Assembly (NCBI GenBank): GCA_039933315.1
Contig: JBDTOI010000008.1
Location: forward strand, 1-54,538
Direction: 5' to 3'
Length of the DNA: 54,538 bases
Origin: DASXRU01 sp039933315
GTDB lineage: Bacteria > Acidobacteriota > Blastocatellia > Pyrinomonadales > Pyrinomonadaceae
Below, piece after piece: positions 16,028-24,782 of this stretch. Made by a program: the position numbers and the translations under genes. Positions within the stretch are counted from its first letter, which is position 1, and the number at the start of each line of letters is the position of its first letter. The notes under the pieces were generated by a model. The model was given only the letters and a program-made list of their open reading frames with translations, did no database searches and was not told the origin of the DNA.

Positions 16028-18166
16028 ATGTCGCACACTCTAACACGAAGCCGCGTCTTCCATCTGCTTCTGGTCTGCTCAGCGTGCTTGATCACCACGG
16101 TTGCGGCCAGCGCGCAAGTTGGTCCCCAACCCGCGCCTGGTTCGGGATCGCCCCGCGTCTCAATTATTCCCCAGCCGAGGCAGATGTCGATAACAACGGA
16201 TACTTTTCAAACGGGTCGCGTCATGCGTATCACGCTGGCCGATCCGCGTTCCGCGGACGATCGGTTCGCGGCCCAGGACTTCGTCGATGATGTCAAGGAA
16301 ACAAGTGGCCTTACAGCGACGATTGGAAAAGGACGACCACGGAGGGGAATTCTGATCGGCCGCACCGATCTGCCAACTATTCAAGAGGCGTTGAACCGGG
16401 CCGGAGGTGAGTTACCGACAACGTTGGGCGACGAGGGATATATTCTCGTCGCAAACGCGAATGAAGTTGTGGTGGCGGGAAAGACTGCCGCCGGCACTTT
16501 TTATGGGTTGCAAACGCTGAAGCAACTCGTTCGCGGTGAAGCCGGCAACACATTTATTCCCGGGGTGCGGATCATCGACTGGCCGGCGATGCGTTGGCGA
16601 GCAGTATCGGACGACATCAGCCGCGGTCCGGTGCCCACCGTCGATTACATCAAACGACAAATTCGCACCGAGGCGTTCTTCAAACTAAACATGCACTCCT
16701 TCTATATGGAGCACACGTTTGCCAGCGAGTCCCATCCGTTGATTGGGCCAGCCGGCGGATCGCTTACGCCGGCGGAGATTCGGGATCTCGTTGCGTATGC
16801 GCGTCGATATCATGTTGAGCTGGTGCCTGAGCAGCAGACGTTTGGTCATCTGCATAAGGCCCTCCGACTTGAAAAATACGCCGACCTGGCCGAAATACCG
16901 CACGGAGATGTTTTGTCACCGCAGCAGGAAGGTACTTACAAATTAGTGGCTGACTGGTACCGCGAACTGAACGAACTGTTCCCCAGCCAGTTTTTTCACA
17001 TAGGCGCGGATGAGACGTTTGAACTCGGCGAAGGACAGAGCAGGGAAGCGGCGAGGACTCGCGGTGTCGGAGCCATCTATTTTGAACACCTTAATCGAGT
17101 ACGCGAGGTGCTCAAGCCTTACAACCGGCGGCTGATGTTCTGGGGTGACATCGCGCTGCATCATCCCGATCTGATTGGCAACGTGCCCAAGGACATGATT
17201 GCGATGAACTGGCAGTATGGCGCGCGCGATGATTTCTCTGCAGTTATCAAGCCCTTCAAGGATGCCGGACTGGACCAGTTTATTTGCCCCGGCGCCAGCA
17301 ACTGGAACCAGATATTCCCCAACCTCGAGAACGCCACAAAGAACATTGTGAACTTTGTGCGCGATGGCCAGAAGGCCGGCGCCATTGGAATGATGAATAC
17401 CACCTGGGACGATGATGGCGAGACGCTGTTCGAATCTACCTGGTACGCCATTGTTTTGGGCGCCGCGGCCTCGTGGCAGGAGGGGGCGCTTGATGTGCAG
17501 AAATTTGACAGCGATTTCGATTGGGCGTTCTTTCGCAATGATGGCGATCACTTTGTGAAGAGCACGCGCGCGTTGGGCAGCGTTCCCACGTTACTCAGCG
17601 CCGGCACCACGAATGAACTTTTTTGGCGCGATCCTTTTACCACGCCGTTTCAGAATCAGGCGCGCACCCTGGCTGAGAAGACGCGAAAGATGCGTTTGCT
17701 GGTAGAAGAGGTCGCCGAATCGCTTTTGAGAAACCAAACCCGCGCTCGGCGTAATCGAACTGCCATCAGCTTAATGCAGTTGGCGGCGGAACGTTACGAT
17801 CATCTCGGACACCGGTGGGAAGTGGCGCAAAGATTTAGTGACGAATACTGGAACGCTTATTTGAACCTTGGGGATCGCGTAAAGGTAAGAAAGCTGCGGT
17901 ACTACAGCAGCGCCATTTACAACAACATGCGGGAGATGGCTGAAGAGCTGGCAATTCTCAAGGAGAATTACAAACGCGAGTGGTTGGCTGAAAACCGGCC
18001 ATACTGGCTGGAGAGCGTGATGGCCCGCTACGACTACATGATTTCGTTGTGGCTGGCCAAGAGCCGCGCCATGGATGAGGTACTGCGAAATTACCAATCA
18101 ACTTCGACGCTTCCGAGTCCGGAAGAGTTTGGCCTGGGACCAAGGCCGGTAAGCCCGCCGAGATGA
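16028..18166 (+). CDS. Secreted beta-N-acetylhexosaminidase, GH20
   Basis: The protein likely removes terminal GlcNAc or GalNAc from oligosaccharides such as chitin or peptidoglycan fragments outside the cytoplasm. The start at 16028 gives a classic signal peptide (MSHTLTRSRVFHLLLVCSAC, cleavage near AASAQ). A GH20b domain (about residues 40-190) precedes the TIM barrel. The catalytic Asp-Glu pair is in FHIGADETFEL (about D328/E329 of the 712-aa form), and PEQQTFGHL is another conserved barrel strand. A helical C-terminal region of about 150 residues follows. The substrate is most likely retained by neighbouring-group catalysis, as in the family. It is divergent from the SIS gene and about 105 nt before the HGSNAT-like gene. 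Confidence 0.93.
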   Translation: MSHTLTRSRVFHLLLVCSACLITTVAASAQVGPQPAPGSGSPRVSIIPQPRQMSITTDTFQTGRVMRITLADPRSADDRFAAQDFVDDVKETSGLTATIGKGRPRRGILIGRTDLPTIQEALNRAGGELPTTLGDEGYILVANANEVVVAGKTAAGTFYGLQTLKQLVRGEAGNTFIPGVRIIDWPAMRWRAVSDDISRGPVPTVDYIKRQIRTEAFFKLNMHSFYMEHTFASESHPLIGPAGGSLTPAEIRDLVAYARRYHVELVPEQQTFGHLHKALRLEKYADLAEIPHGDVLSPQQEGTYKLVADWYRELNELFPSQFFHIGADETFELGEGQSREAARTRGVGAIYFEHLNRVREVLKPYNRRLMFWGDIALHHPDLIGNVPKDMIAMNWQYGARDDFSAVIKPFKDAGLDQFICPGASNWNQIFPNLENATKNIVNFVRDGQKAGAIGMMNTTWDDDGETLFESTWYAIVLGAAASWQEGALDVQKFDSDFDWAFFRNDGDHFVKSTRALGSVPTLLSAGTTNELFWRDPFTTPFQNQARTLAEKTRKMRLLVEEVAESLLRNQTRARRNRTAISLMQLAAERYDHLGHRWEVAQRFSDEYWNAYLNLGDRVKVRKLRYYSSAIYNNMREMAEELAILKENYKREWLAENRPYWLESVMARYDYMISLWLAKSRAMDEVLRNYQSTSTLPSPEEFGLGPRPVSPPR

Positions 18167-18175
18167 CTTTCCAAT

Positions 18176-18267
18176 CTTTGCGCTGTGGTAATTCCTGTCT
18201 TGGCGCTCCTGAGACAAGCGGGTTCGCGCAAAGGCGCTAAGAAAAGAAGGGCAGAAGGCGCGAAGGC
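18176..18267. repeat. Dyad and purine-rich word repeat before the HGSNAT-like gene
   Basis: CTTTGCGC (18176-18183) faces GCGCAAAG (18226-18233), with an inner TGTCT/AGACA pair. The right side continues as a GA-rich run of words of the type GGCGCTAAG/GGCGCGAAGG. It fills the gap between the GH20 stop and the next start. Confidence 0.5.
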
Positions 18268-18271
18268 TTGA

Positions 18272-19417
18272 ATGCTAATGAATGAAGTTGCGGACAGCTC
18301 TAACGATACTCCCGCGCGGCTCGTGTCCCTCGACGTGTTTCGTGGCATCACCATCGCCGGCATGGTGTTGGTGAACAATCCCGGGACGTGGAGTCACATG
18401 TACTGGCCGCTGGGCCATGCCGCCTGGCATGGTTGGACGCCTACTGATCTAATCTTTCCTTTCTTTCTCTTCATCGTGGGCGTGGCTATTCCACTCGCTT
18501 TCGCCCGCCGAATTGAACAGGGCGGCAGCAAGCGCGATCTTTATTTGAAGATCATCAAGCGCACGTTGATCATCTTTGCCCTGGGATTGTTTCTCGCGGG
18601 CTTTCCTTATTTTCAGTTTTCAACGATTAGAATCCCGGGCGTGCTCCAGCGCATCGCCGTTTGTTATCTCTTTTCCTCGATCATCTTTCTCAACGCAAAA
18701 GTCAGAACGCAGTTTATCATTACGCTTGCTTTGCTAGTGATCTACTGGTTGCTGATGACCCGATTGCACGCGCCTGGTTTTGCCACGGGTGATCTGAGTA
18801 AAGAGGGCAGCCTCGCGTCCTTCATCGATCGCATCATCCTGGGGCCGCATATCTGGAAACAGGGCAAGGTATTCGATCCCGAGGGATTGCTGAGCACGAT
18901 ACCGGCTATCGCTACCACAATGTTCGGCGTGTTTACCGGGCAATGGTTGCGCACTAACCGGGCGCAGTACGAAAAAGTTGCCGGCATGTTTGTCGCGGGC
19001 GCTTGTTGCATTGTCATAGGGTGGGTTTGGCATCCGTTCTTTCCCATCAATAAATCGCTGTGGACCAGTTCTTATGTTTTCTTCACCGGCGGATTGGCGC
19101 TGGAGTTTCTTGCACTCTGTTACTGGGTCATCGACATTAAGAAATATCAGAAGTGGGCCAGACCGTTTGTAGTGTTCGGCGTAAATGCCATTGCACTCTT
19201 TGTTGGAAGTGGCCTGATGGCGCGGGTGATGGGACTTATCAAACTGCCGCGGGGGGACGGCACACAAATCTCGTTGCAAGGATGGATCTTTAATAAACTG
19301 TTTCTTTCGTGGGCTTCTCCTATCAATGCTTCGCTGGCGTATGCGATTGCTTTCATTCTGGTCTGGCTGGGATTAATGTGGCTGCTCTACTCGCGCAAAA
19401 TATTCATCAAGGTTTGA
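18272..19417 (+). CDS. HGSNAT-like transmembrane acetyltransferase (DUF5009/NagX type)
   Basis: The protein resembles bacterial relatives of heparan-alpha-glucosaminide N-acetyltransferase, which move acetyl groups to glucosamine across a membrane. The N-terminal motif RLVSLDVFRGITIAGMVLVN is characteristic of the acyltransferase-3-like superfamily, and HGWTPTDLIFPFFLFIVG (with the family His-Gly-Trp) follows. About ten hydrophobic segments cover the remaining sequence, so it is an inner-membrane protein. The length of 381 aa is typical. Two ATGs lie six bases apart. Its position after the GH20 gene supports a role in amino-sugar recovery; the substrate is not shown by sequence. Confidence 0.88.
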   Translation: MLMNEVADSSNDTPARLVSLDVFRGITIAGMVLVNNPGTWSHMYWPLGHAAWHGWTPTDLIFPFFLFIVGVAIPLAFARRIEQGGSKRDLYLKIIKRTLIIFALGLFLAGFPYFQFSTIRIPGVLQRIAVCYLFSSIIFLNAKVRTQFIITLALLVIYWLLMTRLHAPGFATGDLSKEGSLASFIDRIILGPHIWKQGKVFDPEGLLSTIPAIATTMFGVFTGQWLRTNRAQYEKVAGMFVAGACCIVIGWVWHPFFPINKSLWTSSYVFFTGGLALEFLALCYWVIDIKKYQKWARPFVVFGVNAIALFVGSGLMARVMGLIKLPRGDGTQISLQGWIFNKLFLSWASPINASLAYAIAFILVWLGLMWLLYSRKIFIKV

Positions 19418-19424
19418 GGAAACA

Positions 19425-19542
19425 TCCACAGATTACGCAGATTACACAGATGACGAACCATTAAGTCTGAAGGGTAAAAGCGGTTCACCTTAAATCCCAG
19501 TTCGTTCTTACTTTAATCTGTGGAATCTGTGAAATTTGTGGA
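19425..19542. repeat. 29-bp imperfect inverted repeat upstream of the GYD gene
   Basis: The arms at 19425-19453 and 19514-19542 match at 23 of 29 positions as reverse complements. Each arm is built from the words CACAGATT and GCAGATTA. The loop is 60 nt. The right arm ends 22 nt before the GYD start and just before its AAAGGAG site. Confidence 0.7.
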
Positions 19543-19564
19543 CTAAAACTAAAGGAGAATTGAA

Positions 19565-19855
19565 ATGCCAACTTTTATTACGCTGTTGCGGTGGACGCAA
19601 CAGGGCGCCGCAAACGTAAAGGACAGTCCGAAACGCCTGGACGCCGGGCGCGAAGAATTCAAGAAACTCGGCGTAGAAATCAAAGACACCTGGATGACGA
19701 TGGGTCGTTACGATCTCATTTGCGTCATTGAGGGACCCGATGATGCCACCGTGGCCCGGGCCCTGCTGACCCTTGGCTCGCAGGGAAATGTGCAAACCGA
19801 GACGATGAAAGCCTGGAGCGAGGACGAGTACCGAAAGATCACCGGTTCGCTGTAG
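19565..19855 (+). CDS. GYD-domain protein
   Basis: This small 96-aa cytosolic protein has the GYD domain, a ferredoxin-like fold of the dimeric alpha-beta barrel type. The motif reads KDTWMTMGRYDLICVIEGPDD (the family GxYD signature is GRYD here). The function of the family is unknown. The start is supported by AAAGGAG 9-10 nt upstream. It stands alone between the HGSNAT-like gene and a convergent amidohydrolase gene. Confidence 0.9.
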   Translation: MPTFITLLRWTQQGAANVKDSPKRLDAGREEFKKLGVEIKDTWMTMGRYDLICVIEGPDDATVARALLTLGSQGNVQTETMKAWSEDEYRKITGSL

Positions 19856-19870
19856 TTCCAACAGCCCGAA

Positions 19871-21562
19871 TCATTTCGAGTATCCCGGTCCTCGCAGCGG
19901 ACGTCCGGCTAGTACTTCCGTTCGCTTTCCTTTGTCCACTTCAATCCGGCCATTGACGATGACGTAGTTGATGCCGGTGGGATACTGGTTTGGCATTTCG
20001 AAGGTCGCACGATCCTGGACTTTCTGCGGATCGAAGATCGTGATGTCGGCAAACATCCCCTCGCGCAGTAAACCGCGATCGCGCAAGCCCACGCGTGATG
20101 CTGGCATACCAGTCATCTTGTTAACAGCCTGCTCCAGAGTCAGCAAACGCTCGTCTCGCACATAACGGGAAAGGATTCGCGGATAGCTGCCCCAGCCGCG
20201 CGGATGAGACTTGGACCGCGACAAAGGACCATCCGTCGCGCGCGCCCCACTATCGGTGCAGATGCTGACGAAGGGAGCACGGAGCGCCGCGCGCACGTCA
20301 TCTTCCGACATCATGAAATAGATAGCGCCCGTCTGGCCATGATCCGCGAGGATGGTATCGAACAGCGCGTCAAGCGGATCCTTGTTCTGGGCTGATGCGA
20401 CCTCCGAGAGCCGCTTTCCCTGCAGCTCTTCCAAGTCCTTGTTCACAACTGAACCTATTAGCACCCCGCCGGCGCCCCCGCTGCCGAGGTAGATGTTCTC
20501 CCAATCCTTAGAGTCATTCATGATCTCTTTCTTCAGCCGTTGGCGAACTTCGGGGTCCCGCAGGCGCGTTAGCGCGTTGTCCATGCCGCCTTCGAGGGCC
20601 CAGGGTGGCAGGCACGCGGTCAGCGACGTGCTTGCGGCGATGTAAGGGTAAACGTCGGCAGTAATCTTTAAGCCACGCCGTCGCGCTGCGCTAATTCGAC
20701 GGAGGACTTCCGGCATTCGTCCCCAGTTCTTTTTGTAAGCAGTCTTCAGGTGCCAGATCTCTGTGGGAATATCCGCCCGGCGCGCAATTTCAAATACTTC
20801 GTCCAGCGATTCGTCCAGCGCGTTGGCTTCACTGCGCTGGTGTGTAGCGTAAATGCCACCATACTGCCGCGCGACCTTTGCCAACTCAACAATCTCGTTA
20901 GTGGTGGCGAAGCGGGCCGGCACGTATTGCAGGGAAGTTGACAAGCCCAAAGCGCCGTCCTTCATCGCCTCGGCAACGAGGGACTTCATCTGCTCCAATT
21001 CGGAAGGCGTGGGCCGCCGGTTATCAAAGCCCACCACGTACTCGCGAACCTGTGTAGCGCCGACAAACGTTGCTAGATTGACCCCGATACCATGTTTTTC
21101 CAGCCGGTGAAAATAATCATCCAGCGTGCGCCAATCTACCGTCAAGTTGTACCGGCGATTAAAGTCCTCACTCTCCTTAATCAAGCGCTCGTTGGTGGGG
21201 GCAATGGATTCGCCTTCGCCGGTTATCTCCGTCGTCACGCCCATCATCACTTTGCTCATCGCCCGCGGGTCGATCAGCAGATTGTTTTCGGATTGGCCGA
21301 GCATGTCGATGAAACCCGGCGCGACCACTTGCCCGCGAGCATCAATCACGCGTGTGGCCTGTACCTGGGGTAGTTTGCCGATGCGCACGATGCGATCCCC
21401 TTTGATGGCCACATCAGCAAGGTAACCCGGTCGACCGGAGCCATCGATTACACTCCCGTTCTGGATGACGATGTCGTAATCCGCAGCAGGCGGCCGGGTG
21501 GTTGGCGGTGATAACACCATTGAATTCATGATTGACCAAAGAAGTATCGCAAATAGTCTCAT
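19871..21562 (-). CDS. N-acyl-D-amino-acid deacylase family amidohydrolase
   Basis: The protein belongs to the D-aminoacylase branch of the amidohydrolase superfamily, zinc enzymes that cleave N-acyl-D-amino acids or related amides. Landmarks: IQNGSVIDGSGRPGYLADVAIKG at the start of the beta-sandwich domain, VAPGFIDML (where many amidohydrolases have HxH, this family has D and H variants), TEITGEGESIAP, ATHQRSEA with metal-binding His, EIWHLK, and a C-terminal DITIFDPQKV. The N-terminus (MRLFAILLWSIMNSMVL) looks like a signal peptide, so it may act in the periplasm. The length of 563 aa is slightly long because of that signal. Possible substrates include cell-wall D-amino acid products, but this is an inference. 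Confidence 0.88.
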   Translation of the reverse strand: MRLFAILLWSIMNSMVLSPPTTRPPAADYDIVIQNGSVIDGSGRPGYLADVAIKGDRIVRIGKLPQVQATRVIDARGQVVAPGFIDMLGQSENNLLIDPRAMSKVMMGVTTEITGEGESIAPTNERLIKESEDFNRRYNLTVDWRTLDDYFHRLEKHGIGVNLATFVGATQVREYVVGFDNRRPTPSELEQMKSLVAEAMKDGALGLSTSLQYVPARFATTNEIVELAKVARQYGGIYATHQRSEANALDESLDEVFEIARRADIPTEIWHLKTAYKKNWGRMPEVLRRISAARRRGLKITADVYPYIAASTSLTACLPPWALEGGMDNALTRLRDPEVRQRLKKEIMNDSKDWENIYLGSGGAGGVLIGSVVNKDLEELQGKRLSEVASAQNKDPLDALFDTILADHGQTGAIYFMMSEDDVRAALRAPFVSICTDSGARATDGPLSRSKSHPRGWGSYPRILSRYVRDERLLTLEQAVNKMTGMPASRVGLRDRGLLREGMFADITIFDPQKVQDRATFEMPNQYPTGINYVIVNGRIEVDKGKRTEVLAGRPLRGPGYSK

Positions 21563-21648
21563 AGCGTCCTCATCCGTTCTCAGGTAATCTGGAGGAAAGT
21601 TGTGCGCGGATTATAATCACAGAAAGCGACTGCGAGGATAGTTCATTA

Positions 21649-23169
21649 ATGAGCGAAATGTCGGGAGCGACCAAAGAAGCTGGGATTGTCACGGTGGGCC
21701 AAATTGCGCGGGTCGTGGGCGGACAGCTATCGGGTAACCAGTCTGTTTCAATCACCGATGTGACACACGACTCGCGAAGGGCAGCCGCAGGTAGTTTGTT
21801 TGCTGCGGTCCGCGGCGCCCTCTCCGATGCGCACGAGTTTATTCCGAAGGTGATGGCCCAGGGCGCGGTGGGAGTGATTTCTGAGCTCGAGAAGCCCGCG
21901 CCGTTCGATGGCGCCTGGCTGCAAGTCGAAAATGTGCGCCGGGCCATGGCGCTCGCGGCAGCTGAAGTTCATCACCATCCTTCAAGGGAGTTGCAGCTGG
22001 TAGGGATCACGGGAACGAATGGCAAGACAACGACTGCATATCTAGTTGCGTCGATTCCGGAGGCCGCGGGCGAGCCGGTGGCGATGACCGGAACGGTTGA
22101 ATACCGCATTGGAGCGGAACGAACGAAGGCCGGCCGGACCACTCCGGAAGCTACTGACATGCAGCGCCTGTTGCGGCGGGCCATCGATGCCGGCTGTAAG
22201 ACCGCAGTGATGGAAGCCTCGTCACAGGCAATGGACTTCCATCGTTGTGACGCGCTGGCCTATTCGGTGGCAGTTTTCTCGAATCTTACGCGCGACCATC
22301 TCGACTATCACAAGACAATGGAGAACTACTGGTTCGCCAAGAAGCGTCTGTTTGATGGCCGCCTCGGTTCGCGCCCACGCACTTCAGTTATCAATGTGGA
22401 CGATGAACGCGGAGTGGAGTTGGCGGATGAATTAGAACGCGATGGTTTGTGCGTGGTCCGTTACGCAGTCAAGGCTGAAGCAGACGTAACTGCCCGCGAC
22501 CCGGAATTCTCGCTGTCGGGGATGCGCTTTCGCCTGCTCACTCCGGCGGGTGAGCGCGCTTTTCATTCGCCGCTGGTCGGACCGCCGCACATTTACAACA
22601 CCCTGGCGGCGGTCGCAAGTGGATTGACCCTCGGTTACGACCTGGACGTCATCACGCGGGCCCTCGAGCAGTGTACGGGAGCGCCCGGACGCTTTGAACG
22701 AGTGATTCACGACGGGGATTTTGCCGTCGTCGTGGATTACGCGCACAGTGACGATGCCTTACTGAATGTGCTGCGGACCGCGCGCGATGTGACGCAGGGG
22801 AAAATAATAACTGTCTTCGGCTGTGGCGGGGACCGCGATGGATCGAAGCGAGCACCCATGGGAGAGGCGGCGGGTAGTTTGAGTGATGTGGTGATTCTAA
22901 CTTCGGACAACCCGCGCACCGAGGATCCGGAGAAGATTCTCGCCGAGACTGAATTAGGAATTCAAAAGACGGGTAAGCCATATCGTAAAATTGCGGACCG
23001 CCGCGAAGCTATTCAACAGGCCATCGCAGAAGCCCGGAGCAACGATCTGGTGCTGATTGCGGGGAAGGGCCATGAAGACTATCAGATCATTGGCCGTGAG
23101 GTTTTCCATTTCGATGACAAAGAGGTGGCGCGTGAGGCTCTGGCCCAAAGGGGGCAGCGGATTTCCTGA
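21649..23169 (+). CDS. murE: UDP-MurNAc-tripeptide synthetase MurE (meso-DAP type)
   Basis: This cytosolic ligase adds the third amino acid to the peptidoglycan stem peptide. Domain 1 binds the UDP part (VTHDSRRAAAGSLFAAVRG). The ATP loop is GITGTNGKTTTAYL. SNLTRDHLDYHKTMENYW is the conserved central stretch with the region of the carbamylated Lys. The C-terminal domain has GAPGRFE and VDYAHSDDALLNVL. The specificity motif SDNPRTEDP (DNPR) indicates meso-diaminopimelate. The length of 506 aa is normal. It stands alone, away from any division/cell-wall cluster, and is followed after 10 nt by a lipoprotein gene, so the two may be co-transcribed. Confidence 0.97.
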   Translation: MSEMSGATKEAGIVTVGQIARVVGGQLSGNQSVSITDVTHDSRRAAAGSLFAAVRGALSDAHEFIPKVMAQGAVGVISELEKPAPFDGAWLQVENVRRAMALAAAEVHHHPSRELQLVGITGTNGKTTTAYLVASIPEAAGEPVAMTGTVEYRIGAERTKAGRTTPEATDMQRLLRRAIDAGCKTAVMEASSQAMDFHRCDALAYSVAVFSNLTRDHLDYHKTMENYWFAKKRLFDGRLGSRPRTSVINVDDERGVELADELERDGLCVVRYAVKAEADVTARDPEFSLSGMRFRLLTPAGERAFHSPLVGPPHIYNTLAAVASGLTLGYDLDVITRALEQCTGAPGRFERVIHDGDFAVVVDYAHSDDALLNVLRTARDVTQGKIITVFGCGGDRDGSKRAPMGEAAGSLSDVVILTSDNPRTEDPEKILAETELGIQKTGKPYRKIADRREAIQQAIAEARSNDLVLIAGKGHEDYQIIGREVFHFDDKEVAREALAQRGQRIS

Positions 23170-23178
23170 CCAGAACTG

Positions 23179-24156
23179 ATGGTGACAGAGAATATTAGAA
23201 CCTGTGTCCTGGTTTGTTTGCTACTGGCGATGGCATCCTGCCAGCAAGGGTCAGTCTCGCCGTCAGTCAAAGCACGACCGTCACATCCGCCAGCCGTCGC
23301 CACAGCCTCATCCAGCGGCAGCGATACCTATGGACCGGCAACTGTCCTGGGAACTTTGGAAGACTCTGCGATTAATGAGAGCAGCGGGCTGGTTGCTTCC
23401 CGCACAAATCCGGGACTCTACTGGACTCACAACGATTCGGGGGATGGACCATTCATTTATGCGTTTGATGATCGCGGAGGACGGCGCGGTGTGTGGCGCG
23501 TCACCGGCGCCGGCGCTCGCGACTGGGAAGACATTGCGGCCGGCCCTGGACCACAGCCGAATACAAACTATCTCTACATCGGCGATATAGGAGACAATGG
23601 CGGCAAGCGCGGCGAGATAGTTGTGTACCGAATCCCGGAGCCGCCCGTCACGAGTGCCGACGTACCTTCATCAAAAAGAGAACCGAGCTTGACTGCCACA
23701 GCGGAAGTCATCCGCTTTTCTTATCCCGACGGAAAGCCTAACGCTGAAGCGCTGATGGTCCATCCGCAGACCGGGGATATTTATATTGTGACTAAGGCGC
23801 CCTTCGACAACCCGGCCATCTACCAGGCGACTGCGCCGGTTGATATCGCAAATGTGACGACACTCAAGCGGGTGGGCGAACTCAATATGCCGGGTTTCTT
23901 CGGAGGAATAATTACCGGTGGCGACATATCTCCGGACGGACGCCAAGTAGCCCTGTGCGACTACGTGCAGGGTTACGAGATTGCTCTGACAGACGCTAAA
24001 GCGGCATTCAGCACGATTTGGCAACAACCCTTAACGCCAATCGGGCTGGGCAACCGCAAGCAGGGCGAAGCGTTAGCTTACCGGCTGGATGGGAAGGCAT
24101 TGCTGGCCACCAGCGAGGGGCCGAGGGCGCCTCTAATCCAAGTGGTGAGGCGGTAA
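23179..24156 (+). CDS. Predicted lipoprotein with beta-propeller-like sequence
   Basis: The N-terminus has a hydrophobic signal and a lipobox-like LAMASC, so Cys21 is probably lipidated and the protein placed in the envelope. A Ser/Pro-rich linker follows. The body has repeated short beta-strand motifs (ESSGLVASRTNPGLYWTHND, DWEDIAAGPG, YLYIGDIGDNGG, GGDISPDGRQVALCDY), which resemble propeller or phytase/esterase-like proteins. I cannot name a specific family or substrate. It follows murE by 10 nt and converges on a toxin-antitoxin pair. Confidence 0.8.
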   Translation: MVTENIRTCVLVCLLLAMASCQQGSVSPSVKARPSHPPAVATASSSGSDTYGPATVLGTLEDSAINESSGLVASRTNPGLYWTHNDSGDGPFIYAFDDRGGRRGVWRVTGAGARDWEDIAAGPGPQPNTNYLYIGDIGDNGGKRGEIVVYRIPEPPVTSADVPSSKREPSLTATAEVIRFSYPDGKPNAEALMVHPQTGDIYIVTKAPFDNPAIYQATAPVDIANVTTLKRVGELNMPGFFGGIITGGDISPDGRQVALCDYVQGYEIALTDAKAAFSTIWQQPLTPIGLGNRKQGEALAYRLDGKALLATSEGPRAPLIQVVRR

Positions 24157-24191
24157 GGATGTCTGAGAAAGGGACGGTGGCGAGAAGCGCG

Positions 24192-24389
24192 TTACAAACC
24201 GAATTCGCGCTTTACATCTTCCAGAGGAACTGACGGTTCAGCGTACTCCTCTTTCTTAGCAGTGCGGAGGTCGAGCAGATCTTCGTAGTCGTCCAGCAAT
24301 TTCTGAAGAGCTGCAAACTCTTCGTAAGGAAGGACTACGAATTCATTCTTTCCATTCTTTTTAAGGATCTCGGGATGCAATTCGATCAT
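24192..24389 (-). CDS. Antitoxin of a RelE/ParE-type pair
   Basis: This 65-aa protein has the size and feel of a Phd/RelB-class antitoxin: MIELHPEILKKNGKNEFVVL, then LPYEEFAALQKLLDDYEDLLDLR, a helix likely to bind the toxin. It is encoded 5 nt after the toxin stop. No clear HTH is seen, but the EFVVLPYEEFAAL strand-helix is like Phd-type N-termini. The identification relies mostly on the partner gene. Confidence 0.75.
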   Translation of the reverse strand: MIELHPEILKKNGKNEFVVLPYEEFAALQKLLDDYEDLLDLRTAKKEEYAEPSVPLEDVKREFGL

Positions 24390-24394
24390 AAGGA

Positions 24395-24646
24395 TTAGTC
24401 GTAAGCCTCTTTCCTGTGCTTGATGCGGTAGATTATCACTCGATCCGCTTCTACCTCAAATAGGACGCGATACTCACCCACGCGAAGGCGATACTCAGGA
24501 CTGAATTTAGTCAGTCGCTTAACGTCTCCCGCAAGGTTATCTTCCAGCCCTTCGATCTTTGCGATGATTCTTCTGCGATACTGAGGATCAAGGTTCTTCA
24601 AGTCCTTTGTTGCCCGAGGTTTTAATTCGATGTGAAGTTTGGCCAT
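24395..24646 (-). CDS. RelE/ParE-type toxin
   Basis: This 83-aa basic protein has the RelE fold signature: a start with AKLHIELKPRATKDLKNLD, central KRLTKFSPEYRLRVGEYRVLFEV and a final RVIIYRIKHRKEAYD. These match the conserved R-VGEYR-L-E and I-HR-Y positions of RelE mRNA interferases. Toxin action would be ribosome-dependent mRNA cleavage or gyrase inhibition depending on the subfamily; the R-x-x-H-R-x-x-x-Y end favours RelE. Unusually for relBE, the toxin gene comes first in the operon. Confidence 0.85.
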   Translation of the reverse strand: MAKLHIELKPRATKDLKNLDPQYRRRIIAKIEGLEDNLAGDVKRLTKFSPEYRLRVGEYRVLFEVEADRVIIYRIKHRKEAYD

Positions 24647-24782
24647 CTATTCTTTTCCCAGTGGAAACTAATAGGGCAAATTATCTGACAGGTTTCAATT
24701 CAATGCTAGAATCAGCCAATTCTGATCGATTTGAGCCGATGCCAGATTTTAAGACTTCAAGACTCGAGCGTTCCTTTCTGAT

